DNA of 64,000 nucleotides from Maniola hyperantus (GCF_902806685.2 NC_048542.1:9346533-9410532); one strand, 5' to 3'. Shown: positions 11,806-24,240, counted from the stretch's first letter. Made by a program: numbers and translations. The notes: generated by a model from the letters alone, not told the origin.

Positions 11806-11920
11806 AAACCTTATAAAACATTGAGTGATTTAAATACTAAAGATCTGTAATATTACTTATACAAGGGCTTTTGCTGTTGTTGCAAATGGAAATGTAGAGT
11901 CAGGAAAAAAACAAATTAAA
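11806..11920 (+). repeat. Degenerate local repeat, copy 4
   Basis: The most diverged copy: cgtaaaaccttataaaacat, a degraded centre, then ggaaatgtagagtcagga, which matches the ggaaatgtacaatcagca end of copy 3. Confidence 0.4.
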
Positions 11921-12003
11921 CTTAGCTTAGTACTCTGACTTCTAGCTAGAATTGGATACCAAACTATAGCTAATCAAACTACGTTGAATACTGACCTCTA
12001 CTA

Positions 12004-12105
12004 ATACAAGTCCGCTGGACCTGCAATTGCCCACTTGTTTTTCAATTATATTGATTTTCGTTGTATTTAATTTGATTGTCGTCATTTTGGCGCTGATATT
12101 ATCAG
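12004..12105 (+). repeat. Dispersed repeat, pair member with 31886-31955
   Basis: Shares cgctggac, attgattttcg and cattttggcgctga in the same order with the later copy. Non-coding; family unknown. Confidence 0.45.
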
Positions 12106-12832
12106 TGAGCTGATGAGCGTACCTATGAACTAAGTGTTAGTGATGAGGCACCTATCAACAAAGTGTCAACACAAATACCATTATTTTGACACAATATTTT
12201 TAATTTAGGGCCTTCAAATCGGCCCAAAAATAGCTATCATTTTGTATGGCACGCCATTTCCAGCGTGTATACCTATGTCCATCGCAGTGAGATTAAAATA
12301 TGTTAAAACCTTATCAAAGACCTTTTACCTGGCGGGTCACCTAGAATGAAGTTAAACTTTTGACCATAACTCGTTATAAAACACAAAGATTTACTATTTA
12401 AATTGATTTAGATACACATTCGATTACTTACTAGGTATTTATGCTAAGTATGAAAAATACCACCGGCGAATGAGCTTAAAATTGGGTGTTGTAATGTAAT
12501 AAACTAGTTTATTAATGAAATTACCACTGCAAAACGAAATTTACTGTGCGCTTGCAAGGTAAAATTTCCAATATAAAAAATTTAATTTTGTAGAGTTAAT
12601 TTTTTACATTTCCGATAGGTTTACTAAATAATCCACCTGTGCAAACCTAACCTAACTTTTATCTACAACATTTGTATTTATTTTCGTTGTATAAATGCCT
12701 GACCAGAAAAAAATACCTACATATTCCTACAATATTGTCTAAATAGAAATCAAAATTCATGTATTTCAATCTGTATTTAGATATTGTATTATTATGTAAT
12801 AATGGTTTTTTTAACTTACTTGGATATTTATA

Positions 12833-13297
12833 AAAACCAGCCAAGTGCGAGTAAAGCTCGCGCACCGAAGGTCCCGTACTACAGTCGTATTTTTTAGACA
12901 TATTGCACGATGATTCAACAACTATGATGCATAAAAATAAATAAAAACCTGTTTTAGAATGCACAGGTAAAACCCTTTCATATGATACCCCACTTTTTAT
13001 AGTTATCTTATTTCGAAAATTGAAAATACTAATTATTAGTTCATTTAATTTTTTTTTTTGTGTGATGTAACCCTAAATTCACGGTTGTAAATTTTTTCCC
13101 TCTTATGTCTGCTATAAGACCTACCTATCTGCCAAATTTCATGATTCTAGGTCAACGGGAAGTACCCTGTAGGTTTCTTAACAGACCGACAGACCAACAG
13201 ACAGACCGACAGACAGACCGACAGACAGACCAACAGACTGATAACAAAGTGATCCGTAAGGATCCTATAAGGATTCCGTTTTTTCCCCAGCCCCAAA
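12833..13297 (+). repeat. Dispersed accggcc repeat (family D), near-complete
   Basis: Starts accagccaagtgcgagta, runs through gtcccgtactacagtcgta and the gataccccac core, and ends after an expanded GACA/CAGAC run in ggattccg. Small open frames in both directions across it (for example 12659-12964 minus) are translations of the repeat. Confidence 0.8.
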
Positions 13298-14502
13298 AAA
13301 TTAGCTACATAATGTACTAACGAACTAATCTAAATATTTCAGCAAAACTATTATATTAACTTTATAGTATGTAATCTAAATATTACAAACTATAAAGTCA
13401 CATCCTCATAAAGTAAAAACATGAAAGTCCCATGTTTTTCGAATTTTGAGAAATCTTAAGTGCCACTGAAAAACAAAAATCCAACAACCACTTGTGAAAT
13501 AATAAAGTTGTAACTATCGCTTCTCTGTATTCTTCTATTCGCTACACTAATTATTACTAATGATGCGTAAAATTACCATACAAAACTCAGCAGAAGCGAA
13601 ATTATCGAACAATTAAATACCGACTACTGAGTATTTTTCATTAGTTTAGCTTTCCATCATTCCGTCTAATTTGATTAAGCACTTGATTAATCAACGCTGC
13701 GACGTTTATTTGTTTTGTTGATAAATTAATAAAAGCTTTATTACCATTATATCAGATGATTTCTTAATTTTGCGTTCCAGAAGAAAAAAATACGAGCGAC
13801 GAGACACTTTTTAATCGTCACGTCAGTTGTTAGTTTTACCACAGTATAAATGAGATATAGTAGTCCAACCCCTTTAATCTCGTGGTAAAGGACAACGACG
13901 ATGATCCCTCCTTGAGGGGCAGGTACTCCCTCAACATAGTCCCCTAACTACGTTACTGCGTAGGCTAGTTCGGGTCTCTCCTTTGTTATACAGTGACCGC
14001 ACGGTTGCTCTGTCTAGAGCTAGACTATAGACGGCTTTGTCGAACCTCTGTGTGTAATATCATATCCTTACTCTGTGGTTTTACTAAGGTTCCGTCTTTG
14101 ACGAAGTTTGTCCGCCGTAACCTTTATTTTGTTCGGGCTCTCCGATGTCTAAGATGCTTGCCACGATATTGCCGCTATCAGCAAAAGCTTAGCGCTGGGT
14201 GGCAAGCGATACGAACTAATATACTGAAATGAGGCAGATTGTAAAAATGGCATGTTATTATTATGTTACGACGCACAAAAGCTGCACCGCAACTTTGTAG
14301 CTAGAGTGAGGGACGGATTTCCAGTGTGTTACCTACTTTATTACTTTACTCTATGGGCATGGGTGCACCACGGTCTAGCTTGAATTCCTAAGTCCTATCA
14401 TAATTAAACTGTGCAGTTATAATGAACATGATGATGAGCATGTTGAACTATGCCCAGTTCGTAAAAGATATCTCGATTACATATCACTGTGGGTGTTAGT
14501 GC
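13298..14502. other. No supported gene; unplaced repeat-like segment
   Basis: The 13880-14230 part is less AT-rich and, on the minus strand, has the look of a repeat (ggcaagcatcttagacatcg), but no second copy exists in the window. The 79-codon plus frame at 13993-14232 has no features supporting a protein. Confidence 0.45.
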
Positions 14503-14697
14503 TTACTGCTTATATACGAGTCCAGATATAATATGCGTTTTTCTAATTTGTTCTTGAAACTGTGCGGGTCTGTTAAAGTATTTTAAGTCCGGGTATATTA
14601 CCGGGTCTGTGTAAATTTTAACAGCATTATATAATTGTATGCTATACGTGACATTGCCTTCTGTTAAGATGGTTCTGGTAGACCGGACGACTTCCAG
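14503..14697 (-). pseudogene. Probable LINE ORF2 C-terminal remnant
   Basis: A minus-strand frame without ATG is open for 64 codons and closes at TAA (14503-14505). The translation has the look of a non-LTR retrotransposon C-terminus: a TRTILTEGN-like basic/Ser/Thr stretch, SIQLYNAV (compare the family's xLYNxLP) and a closing FQEQIRKTH-type helix. This is a family-pattern judgement made without a search, and the upstream reverse transcriptase is absent. Confidence 0.4.
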
Positions 14698-16800
14698 GCA
14701 TTACGATTAACGACAAAGTTATTGATTGCAGCCCAGACCGGCCTAATGTAAATACGACAAGTAATTATTCATTTCCGCTTCAAAATAGCTGCTTAAATCG
14801 ACGACGGTAAATTACCTAATCTAACTTTCTCGTCTTTTCAGAAAACTTTTCCAAGTACCTCGTCTAAAATTTTTCGTGAGCATGATCGATCTGGATTCAA
14901 CTTAATACCATAAGACATAAGTCGTAGAACATAATCCCTGTAAAGCGAGCATCGACCTCCAAAACGTTCATTAATATTACAGCGTCTCGTCGATTATTTG
15001 GGATATCAGACCTTCTATCTCATAGGGGTCATCTAAGTTGAGATATGTTGTGGCCGTATGGTAATAATTAAATGCGGCAACGGTGAAAGATGTTTATTGA
15101 GAGCCGGCTTATGATCTACTCTCCCGCTTATGGACTAACAATACTAATAAAGAAATCTTACATACTATTGTCTTAATCGTATTGCTTAACTACCTAACCT
15201 ACATAATTTTGCATCACCTCTCTTTCAATCCGATGTGCAGGCAACCTACTTTGATGTATTGAGGAGTTGCATTTTTATGTTACTTAAACTGACAATTCGT
15301 ACATATTACAACTCCCCTGAAAATGTATGCGGTTACCCCTCCCCTTAAAAGAAAAAAAAATTTTAGACGCTACATCGAATCAGAAGAAAAGATGATGACA
15401 ATTCACAAAAATAAAATCTTATGCTAAATAAAATTAAAATTATGTAAGGTAACATTTTTTTTAATCGTTACTTCCTGTGCTCAAAGTGCAATTTATCTTA
15501 TCTCTTACTTCGTATGGGCATACTTTCAACCTTACTTATAAATAGAAATATCGTAATCTATTAAGTGCAGTCAAGGATTTGACTTTTACAAAAGTTTCGA
15601 AAAATCTCATCATAGGTAATAAAATAATCTCAAAATAGCATCATAGGTATTAGATATGTATAAGCTGAGGTATCGATTTCACAAATCGACTTTAAAAGAT
15701 TCTTTGACCTATCAAATAGTCGTCATCATAAGTAGGTATACAGCTGTCGTATAGCATCGTCGTAAGACGGTAAATATAAGGTTTCTATTCTAAAACCCAT
15801 AATAATACCTATTATGAAGTAAACATCTCAGGTATTCATATTTCCTGGACAGTCAAAATAAACCTCTCCTAGTCTTCATCTTCCTTTCAAGTTACTTCTT
15901 CACATAATACAAATAAATAAACAAATCAACAAACGCGGCGCGTACTCTCCTAATCAATATTTAACATAACATGCTTGCGAGCATTTTTCATAACACTTAT
16001 AATCTTCATCAAACTTATTTCTTTCAATAAGTATTTCAATAACATTCAACTTTTCATAAAATATTCTAGGTCTTTCACTAACACCAGCGCGGTAGATAAT
16101 GATCAAGAGTCTAGACAAATATATAGTTGAATGAGGAGGTACTAAATATGCACAAAACATCGCGTCCAAATAAATAAATAACAATCAACTTCCTACGTCA
16201 GTATGTCTCAATCCAAAATAAATAATTGTATATTTTATACCTAGCACTTCTACAGCCGAAGGGTGATCAAGCCTTTGGTTTGCAGAGTCCTAATTTGTCA
16301 AAGCCGAATAAAGTCTTATATCGTTAAAACTAGCACGAAACTAGACGAAAAACGTCTGTAAGGAAAAAATTCACCTTATTTCATACTCATTTCCTTGTAT
16401 TTGCAAATTGCATCTCGAGCAAAACCATTGTCTCGTATAACAATACAAAATGTTCGGGTACGCGTGTATCGTTGACCACGCGATGACACCGTTATAATTC
16501 TCTGAATTATTATATTTCGATTTTAACACCGAATATTTACGAAAGAAGTAAGTATCTATTTATTCATTTATTAATTATTATCTATTATTTGTTTAAACTA
16601 TCCTACACACTATATAAAATCTTACAAATAAAGCACGAACGGAACTTATTAGTAGATAGTGGAGCAAGTATTATTTATTATTAAAAAAATTACCAATATT
16701 CTCCTAACCTATACGTACAAAATTAAATTATCTATCCAAAAAATTACAATACCTACACATTCTACCTATTTGCCCATTACGAGAGATAAATTGCACTTAC
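14698..16800. other. No gene seen
   Basis: AT-rich sequence with short frames only. The 76-codon minus frame at 15954-16184 has no recognisable domain or splice context. Confidence 0.5.
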
Positions 16801-16920
16801 TTTAACTATTAGCGACGCATTTTATTAATCAATTTCGTGACCGCCGTGTAGTCGCCGTCGTCGTCAGGACTGGTTTTGGTCATCAGGTCCGGAGGTCTGG
16901 AGTCTGCGCCTCTTCTTTAC
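16801..16920 (-). other. Exon-like island with canonical splice borders
   Basis: On the minus strand a 120-bp G+C-richer block is bounded by an acceptor (gatgCAG at 16921) and a donor (GTAAGT at 16795-16800). All three minus frames contain stops. One of them holds an ATG-started 24-codon frame (MTKTSPDDDGDYTAVTKL..., stop TAA at 16809-16811). On the plus strand a frame is open for about 67 codons from 16813. It could be a non-coding or stop-carrying exon, a small ORF or part of an unrecognised repeat. Confidence 0.3.
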
Positions 16921-17159
16921 TGCATCTTAATGGGCCGGGAAAACCCTGTCTTAGATTAATAACTGAAATCTATACTAATTGTTACGTGATGCTTGAGAGT
17001 TTGAGATACTAAATATTTGCAGAAGATTGGCAATCGCTGATTGCTCTTCTGTAGCTAATATTCAAATTTCCCTTGAAGTCATGAGAAACGGTAAATTAAA
17101 ATGAGGCTACTCACCTAAATGGATAGATATGTCACGAATGATTGATAATTTTTCTTGAA

Positions 17160-17256
17160 TCTAAATATATAAAAGGAAAAGGTGACTGACTGACTGACTG
17201 ACTGACTGACTAATATATATATCGACGCACAGCTCAAACTACTTGACGGATCGGAC
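17160..17256 (+). mobile_element. Helitron-like family A, 5' fragment (copy 4)
   Basis: An intact 5' end (TCTAAATATATAAAAGG after A) and the longest GACT run in this part of the window are followed by cgcacagctcaaactac. Homology stops near 17256, so the 3' CTAG end is missing. Confidence 0.65.
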
Positions 17257-17629
17257 CACTACGTTATATTCGCAAATACATCGGGTACAGTCAGGTAAAA
17301 TATCAGATGTGACGTCATCCTCAAACAAGCTAATTTTAAGCACATCTTTACTTTGAAGCCTACTCCCCAAGGCTTTTGGGAAGATAAACATAATCACCGT
17401 ACGGATTCACTAGAGCTTGCATTAATAAGAAGTGTTGTCGATTATTTGGGTCGTCAGTCGTCCCAGTTTACGCCAACCATGCAATCACCGTCGAACATTT
17501 CAAAGATTATTCCCTAAAGCGGAAAACGAGAAGCAGATCTTAGCAGATTTTAGTGCGATCATCACTACTCATATTACAAATGGGAAGTATTTTTTTCAAT
17601 CACGCCGCATCGACATGATTTTTTGCATG

Positions 17630-17717
17630 GATATAGGTAATGACCTGGCGAATGACAAATGCTACTTTTCACCAAAGAGTTCCCACGGGATTATTAAAAA
17701 TCTAAATCCACGCCACC
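17630..17717 (+). repeat. Family B-like 3' fragment
   Basis: Matches the family B body (gctacttttc, gagttcccacgggatt, aaatctaaatccacgc) and breaks off before the CTAG terminus. Confidence 0.6.
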
Positions 17718-18618
17718 AAAAAAAACTAAATGAGTAAAAGAAAAAGTCACGGAAATTATCTACCACAGTTATATATTTTTTACATTTACTGAGTATGGAA
17801 TGCGCATTTATATTATTTGAAATAGAATAAATTTTATTCCGCAAAATACTTAGCTCAAGTATTTTTAAGCAAAGATTTTACTCCCATTCGTTGCAAGCCT
17901 GAGGCGAGTCTACGGATGCTTCGTTACAAAAATATAATCCCCTTTTTAGTTTTACGTGACCTATGTGTGTTTACTTACCCACTTTTTATGCGCGTCTCCG
18001 TGACTGTGCATAATAAGCAATGTTTTTTTTTAATAAAATGACCACTACCCTAGTCATCAAAACCCTTTTGTATTTACATTATAATAATAGTGCTGCCGGT
18101 GTGTTATTCTCATACGAGTGAGCATATTAACCATACTTTATTAATAAAATTGAGCTTACTAAGGAAAGCGAATACCTATAAATTTTACACGCGTAAGCAA
18201 TTGACAACTTTACGAAGGTAAAAGACTTATAAGAGTGTTTACATTAGTAAATTTGTCGTAAGTAATTAATCATATAAGCTACTTAAGTGAGTAAACTTAC
18301 AGGTGTAATTGCGGCGTTCATTAACTTATAAATAGTGGCGGCCTCAGGCTTATAGTCACACGTCGTGCCCAGTTCACGGACATCATATGTAGTAAGGGCA
18401 GGAATGAACGAGGGAGCAAAAATACAACAACTTTGTTACCAAGATACAAAGGGAATAAGGAAGGCCGGAGAGATGATATTGAAGCATTTGGGGGAAAACT
18501 ATGATCCCGCACAGCCCAAAATATAAAAAAAACATTGGAAGAAAGAGGAGGCCTTTGCCCATGTACTTGGTAAAATAATACAAACACACTTCAAAACAAA
18601 TTGAATAAACATAATTAT
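17718..18618. other. No gene seen
   Basis: AT-rich; no splice-flanked open stretch. Minus-strand frames of 64-106 codons at 18383-18703 overlap the next repeat and are not proteins. Confidence 0.5.
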
Positions 18619-18878
18619 AAAAACCGGCCAAGTGCGAGTTAGACTTGCGCACCGAGGGTTCTGAACTCGGGTATTTTTTTCGACATTTTGCACGATGAAT
18701 CAAAAACTATTATGCATTAATATAAATAAAAATCTGTTTTAGAATGTACAGCTAAGCCCTTTCATATTATGATACCCCACTTGGTATAGTTATCTTACTT
18801 CGGAAATTGAAAATACTAAATTATTTGTTCATGAACACATTTTAATTTGTTTTTGTGATATAACTTCTACAAATTCCC
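18619..18878 (+). repeat. Dispersed accggcc repeat (family D), 5' half
   Basis: Starts aaaccggccaagtgcgagtt, then the acattttgcacgatgaatc and gataccccacttggtatag blocks. The 3' half with the GACA run is missing. Confidence 0.75.
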
Positions 18879-19510
18879 AAAAAAAAAAAACAGTAACATC
18901 ATTCCCACCATTTCTAATGAAAGATTTATAAAAGCACCCAATCATAATATCATCATAATAATAATTATGTGTAGGTATACGTTGTGTATAAACGTAAAAT
19001 ACGTATATATACGTATCGTTATAAGTCACATTTCTCGCTAGGTTTCGCAGCTAAATTCACTAATTATTATTTTTTTTAGCTACAAAATAAATGTGCTATC
19101 GAATAGCAGTAAATATAAATGTATTAAGTTTTAAGCAGTTTCAAATTGCATGCGGAGGTAAAAATAAAAATCATTTTGCTGTTGGAAAATTGGGTTACGT
19201 ATTTTATGCACAGTCCATAAAGCAGCAATTTTATTACAAAACTAGCTTCACCCCAACTTTGTCTGCATGAAATAAAAGGCTATAAATTGCCTCAAATAAA
19301 TCATGAGACTTATGGAGGTAATTGTTTTGCTACAAGAGTTTAAAGAAAAAATATGAATATTAAAAACTAGCTGGTTTATCTATTGAACATTTTTTTTTTG
19401 AAATATAATTTTAATTAGTTCTTAATTAGCTGACTTGACTTGGCTTCGTTAGGTGGAATTTCTACGAGGGTTTGAGCTTTACTTTGATATCAGCCATTTT
19501 CTTTTTTTAA

Positions 19511-19767
19511 TCATTATTAATACCGTCATGATCAACCCATTCCCGGCTCACTACTGATCATGGGCCTCCTCTCTGAGTAGGAAGGGTTTGGCCATAGACC
19601 ACTACACTAGCCAAGTGCGAATTGGCAAACCTCTTTTGAGAAAATTATGGAAAACTTTCAGATTTTTCTTCCCTTCAAGATTCCTCACGACGCGACGTTC
19701 CTTCACCGTTAAAGCAAGCGCTAGTTGATTTATTTTACACGTACAATGCACATAACTCAAAAAGTGA
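19511..19767 (-). mobile_element. SINE family 2, lacking tRNA head
   Basis: Minus-oriented: the 3' end (cccattcccggctcac on the plus strand) and body blocks gaagggtttggccatag, ggaaaactttcag and ccttcaccgttaaagcaag match the other copies. The tRNA-like 5' head seen at 56860-56922 is absent. Confidence 0.65.
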
Positions 19768-19814
19768 CATTTTCGGCTGCCGCACCAACCTGTGTTTTCC
19801 TGATTCCTTTCGTC

Positions 19815-19945
19815 AAAGGTTGTCTGGAAGAGATCGCTTTAGCGATAAGGCCACCTTTCCATGCTACAGCTATTAGATTAAGATCCTTGTATGTTTTTAT
19901 TATGTTTACTTGTATTGTGGGCAATAAAATATAAATAAATCTCTA
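19815..19945 (+). repeat. LINE 3'-tail fragment
   Basis: Contains ctggaagagatcgctttagcg followed by ataaggccacc, a spacer and a terminal caataaaata. The same core with aataaa-type end occurs at 63586-63700. This is a 3' UTR tail of a non-LTR retrotransposon by resemblance to common lepidopteran tails. Confidence 0.55.
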
Positions 19946-20574
19946 AAGTGAGAGGTGCTTTATTTAATAATTTTGTAATAATTCTCAGCGGAAATTCTGC
20001 GCCCTGCATTGTATGCACATACGATATAGGGCTAAGATAAGTCCGTTTTAGTGACAATGATAAAGACAATAAGTACATTAGCTTACGTGCTTTGTTAGTA
20101 ACACTATCGTAAAATATTTTCGTTAAATATTACCTAATTCATCAAAATAATAATTTCACTGTTAAAATTGTTGTCTAACCATATTACAACTACGTAACGT
20201 TAAAACATGCTACATTTTTATTTATTTATTTGTACCAAAAACATTTAAAATAAAGATAAAAAGAGTAAAAGTGAACAGGGAAGCACTTATCTCTATGAGA
20301 GATCTCTACCAGTGACCCTTGGCAGTGCGAGAGGTTGTAAAGGGAGTAGAACTTTTGTTTACATATTAGGTAATTCTTTGATGGTAAGGATTTCTCTAGA
20401 AAAGAAAAATTGGTCGTAGATAAAAGGTTATTTGACCGGACATCATACTCAAGCTACAGAATACACAAACATAAGTGGGACGTCAGATTAATCGAAAGGC
20501 AGGACATTGTTACTATAGCCTCGTCTCAGTCTGCTTAATTTTTGACTAGTTGGCTCACCCCGACTTCATGCGTT

Positions 20575-20745
20575 TGGTTACCTATAAAATTCGCTATCGA
20601 AGATATATGTATGTGTAGCCTGAAGTAAGGGTAGCCTGGAATAGATCACTTTAGTGATAAAGGTAACCCTTTGTGTTTTAAGTGTATCCTGTATTCTAAC
20701 ACTCTGTGATTTTGTTAACAATAAAGTTGTTTTAAATTAAACTTA
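20575..20745 (+). repeat. LINE/SINE 3'-tail fragment, variant
   Basis: Blocks: gcctggaatagatcac, tttagtgataaagg, gtgttttaagtgtatcctg and a terminal aataaagttgttttaaat. Its reverse-strand counterpart is at 23208-23325, which establishes it as a dispersed repeat. Confidence 0.65.
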
Positions 20746-21403
20746 AATTTAAGATTCGCATAAGAAAATACACTGACAAATGCGGATTGTAACTTTGCTT
20801 CATACTATCTAGAAAGATAGACAAAAACATGATATTGCAGATATTGCTGGTATTGACAACTATAGTTTCTCATAGAGCGTTCAATTAAAAATACAAGATA
20901 CACTTGAAATTAAATAAAAACTGAGGAAAGCTAATATTATCAAACTAAGTGGAAACTTGACAAAAAAGTTCGCACTCCGTAAACTCGACGCATGAATAAA
21001 AGGATTGGAAACGACATTATTTCTAAAACGTTTCACAGACTATATTTATCTTGCTTGCATAAAAAGTCCTATATAAAGGGAAAAGCCTTTAGAGACGATA
21101 AATAAAATCAAGTAGAACAGTTTGTGTATTTAGATTGCTCGATGTCAGGCGGCACCCTTTATAGGTTCTAACTAAATGGGGGTTTACTTTAGAGACGACA
21201 GTAAAAAACCTCTTGCAGAGATTTGTTAGGATCCAGGAAATAAGACGGGGAATGGATGCACTATATTTTTATATTCAATCGGGTGATAGAGGGGGGCATA
21301 CTTGGAGTATCTCTACGTAATCGAATTTAATGAGGAAATCCGTAGATATAGTAAACTAGAGTAATCATTATCAGCACCATATAGAGCTCCTAAACTGCTT
21401 GAG
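20746..21403. other. No gene seen
   Basis: No supported open stretch. Region 21120-21300 is slightly richer in G+C but stop-interrupted in all frames. Confidence 0.5.
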
Positions 21404-21563
21404 TGGCCCTTCACTAGAAGACGGATGTTAGAAGAACCATCCACTAGGTGGATTGGTGATCGCAGTCTAGTCTCAGGAGCCGCTGTTGTGTGGGGCACAA
21501 AATCATGCTCTGCGATATTCTTGTATTAGTCTTATATGCAGCACCACCAGTAGACGCCTATCT
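21404..21563 (+). pseudogene. RTE-type LINE reverse transcriptase C-terminal remnant
   Basis: The plus-strand frame from 21404 reads W-P-F-T-R-R-R-M-L-E-E-P-S-T-R-W-I-G-D, matching the GRPPTRWxDD motif near the C-terminus of RTE-type LINE proteins. Further on, tatgcagcaccaccagtaga resembles the YVQQWTS end of the same family. Frameshifts and the absent catalytic domain make this a decayed fragment. Confidence 0.6.
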
Positions 21564-22109
21564 TTTTAAAAAACGATGTTCAACCAATGAATTGTAAAAA
21601 TGCTAAGGTACGCAATTATTATAAGTTTTATAGACTTACGAAGTCGTTTTAAATCCTAATGGATCATTGAAATGGTTTCTTTTAATCTCTCTGTAAGTTC
21701 TTTTGGTTCTAAGTAAAATATCAACATTGGTGCATTACCTTATTTTTTAATATGCATAAAATCACTTTAAAATTATTAATAAATAATTTGAATATAAGCC
21801 ATAATATAAATAAAACATACTAAAATGAAGTACTAGAAGGTAGTTCAGACTTCTGGCGACGTAGTTGAAACGACGCACCACGCGCAATTTTAGTTCATAA
21901 TACAACAAACATTGAGACTACAATAGAATATCGTCATAGAATATGAGATCGTGTAAGTATTCATAAATGTTTATTACTACTTTATGAAATGCCTTTTAAT
22001 GCTGCATTTACATCTCTATCTGGGACAGTCACACTAGTACGGTTGTTCTATGTTTTATTTTTTTCATGTTCCATTTATTCAGTATCCGAGAAAATTGGAT
22101 TTAGTACAT

Positions 22110-22275
22110 CTACTAATATAGTAAAGAGGTAAAAGTTAGTTTATGAGTTTGTATACATTACTTTAATGTAGGGGGTAACCTCCGGAAATAATGATCTGAC
22201 TTTGGAAATTCTTTCACTGATAAATAGCTACATTATCCTCGAGTGTAATAGGCTATCTACAAGCTATACAGTACA
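22110..22275 (+). repeat. Family C Helitron-like repeat, 5' part
   Basis: Aligns with 47311-47488: aaagaggtaa, gtagggggtaacctccgga, gaaattctttcactgata, agctacattatcctcgagtg. The CTAG-ending 3' part is missing. Confidence 0.6.
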
Positions 22276-23052
22276 TTAGGTATAATATGACATGGACCAA
22301 ATTGCGGCCAAAAAATATAATCGCGGATAAAATATCTACAAGTTTTAAGTGTTTTTGCGCATCTGATAATGGGGCTATTATACTTACTATATTGGGAAGG
22401 TATATACAAATTCCTTGCATTGGCAGTTACTCTGTGCTGCTAATTAGTGGCAGGTGACATAAGCTCATACATAACAAAAACAGTAATATCTTCCTCTTTT
22501 ATATACGCTTATACCACGTAGCAAGTATAGTGCTTTTATTATCTATTATTTTTAATAATTTTTTGTCTTCAAAATAAATTTCGGGAGGCATGCCTAGTGT
22601 GATATTTTTTATTGTGACCGTGGGGGTCCGTGGGGTAATTTAGAGAAATTACAACAAAATCTATAAGAACTTAAGTTCACGCGAACATTGTCGTAGGAAA
22701 AATCTAGTTATTAATAAAACGTAAAGCTGAGATCAAATTTTAAACCGCACAACTATGAAAAACTTTCAAGAGAAAGTACCATTTGTGAACGAAATAAAAA
22801 TAAAAGCTCTTTGTTTTTAAAACTTTTAAATCTATAAACAGCGCAGGAAACTTTGTGCTTCGAATTTAAAAGAAAAAATAATGCACCGCTCATACCGCAC
22901 ATTCAGCGTTAAAAAGCAAACAAAAGGGGGCAAGTATTTTCCATAACCTTGCATCTGTAGACTCGGTCACAAAATGTCATTATGTAGGTTAGTTAGGTCA
23001 TAAGTTAAAACGGTGCGACACACACACACTCTGACACTGTTCTACTCATCAA
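22276..23052. other. No gene seen
   Basis: AT-rich; no coding signal and no repeat recognised. Confidence 0.5.
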
Positions 23053-23130
23053 ATGGACTAAGAGCCAACGTGTCCCAGACCTTCCTTATTTTGTAAAAGC
23101 TGAAAGTTTCTCTGCATATTATTAGTAGTA
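23053..23130 (+). repeat. Dispersed repeat, pair member with 52915-52990
   Basis: Both copies read gactaagagcca, cagaccttc, attttgtaaaagctgaaa and tctgc in order. Non-coding; I recall the same block as common in lepidopteran DNA but cannot name its family. Confidence 0.6.
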
Positions 23131-23207
23131 CCTCTTAGTAGTATCGCCCAACACGGGGAAGAACGATTAGCAACTATGAAGTTTGGATCATGGAAGTTAA
23201 TTTTTAA

Positions 23208-23325
23208 TTTAAAACAACTTTATTGTTACTAGAACTACAGAGAGTAAGAATACAGGATACACTTAAAAAACAAAGGGCGACCTTATCACTAATATGATCT
23301 CTTCCAGGCAACCCATATCTATATA
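23208..23325 (-). repeat. LINE/SINE 3'-tail fragment
   Basis: Reverse complement of the tail at 20575-20745: aacaactttattgttact, acaggatacacttaaaaa, gcgaccttatcactaata, ttccaggcaaccc. Confidence 0.65.
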
Positions 23326-23805
23326 TAGGTATATTTTTGTATGGTTCTATGATAAAAATTCTGTCCTTATCACTACCCATATTAGATGTGTTAAAATTAA
23401 TACGAATGTGTATTTGGTTGTAGATTTATTGGTTTGCGCTCCCATCACGTCGCAACAAAGCAACAGATCAACGTGACGCATTTATAATTAGAGACCTGGA
23501 GAATTGCATAGGCTACCTGCTATCCCAAAGTGTTCCTATGGGATTGCTAATAACCTAAAGCAAGTGATAATATCGCCTTTGCACCCTAATGTATGAGTTT
23601 AGTTTTCCTTTTGTATATTTCTATCTTTCTTTTAGTGTAGATATAATATGTTTGAGTATATTCATACATACAAACAAACAAGCGACTAGATCACGGGCAG
23701 CAACTATTTACTTATAAGTTATAATTATATATTATTTTTTTCTTCTTTTTTTTTATGAAAATATTCCAATAAAACTTATCTAATTACTAGGTATACAAAT
23801 CATGC

Positions 23806-23891
23806 CCGCGTGGAATGGTGTCAAGAATACTGGCTGCATTTCCGCGCTGGACAGCCAGGCTGATCCATTGCGCGAAAAATGAGCCCTTAAT
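23806..23891 (+). repeat. Possible LINE-derived segment
   Basis: A G+C-richer stretch (gcccgcgtggaatggtgtca, then gcatttccgcgctggacagc) open in one plus frame for about 28 codons. I recall near-identical strings in lepidopteran repeats, but the window holds no second copy. Confidence 0.3.
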
Positions 23892-24240
23892 TATATTTTT
23901 ACTTTATAGACGGTAACAATAGAACAGTCCTAATAACTCTTAACTGATGAGTACCTAGTTAATTTAAAATAATTGCGACATTAATACTGCTATTATGACT
24001 CTCAAAATCCCTTCGTAATTAAACAAATTGCTTCTGTCCGGCTTTAGGACGTTAGCAGCCTGTTACTAGGACATCACTTAAATTTTCTTTGATTACGCTC
24101 GACTCGGGCCTCACTTAAAAGAGAGTTTTCGAAGGTAATTCCTTAGGGAATTGTAATTCATTCGCTAAAAGATTGAAACTTATAAATACCTATATACCTT
24201 AAATGAGAAACTGAGTGATGGATAATAATGTTGGTATGTA

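Noticed and set aside
12659..12964. 101-codon minus frame (similar frames at 18383-18703 and 34499-34738)
   Set aside because: All translate the reverse strand of the family D repeat. The similarity of the proteins reflects the shared repeat.
13180..13245. Regular short repeats in GACA/GACC arrays considered as a CRISPR array
   Set aside because: Units are 4-8 bp without spacers, and they belong to family D.
13993..14232. 79-codon plus frame rich in Cys and Arg
   Set aside because: No domain. The region looks like a repeat on the other strand, though a second copy is not in the window.
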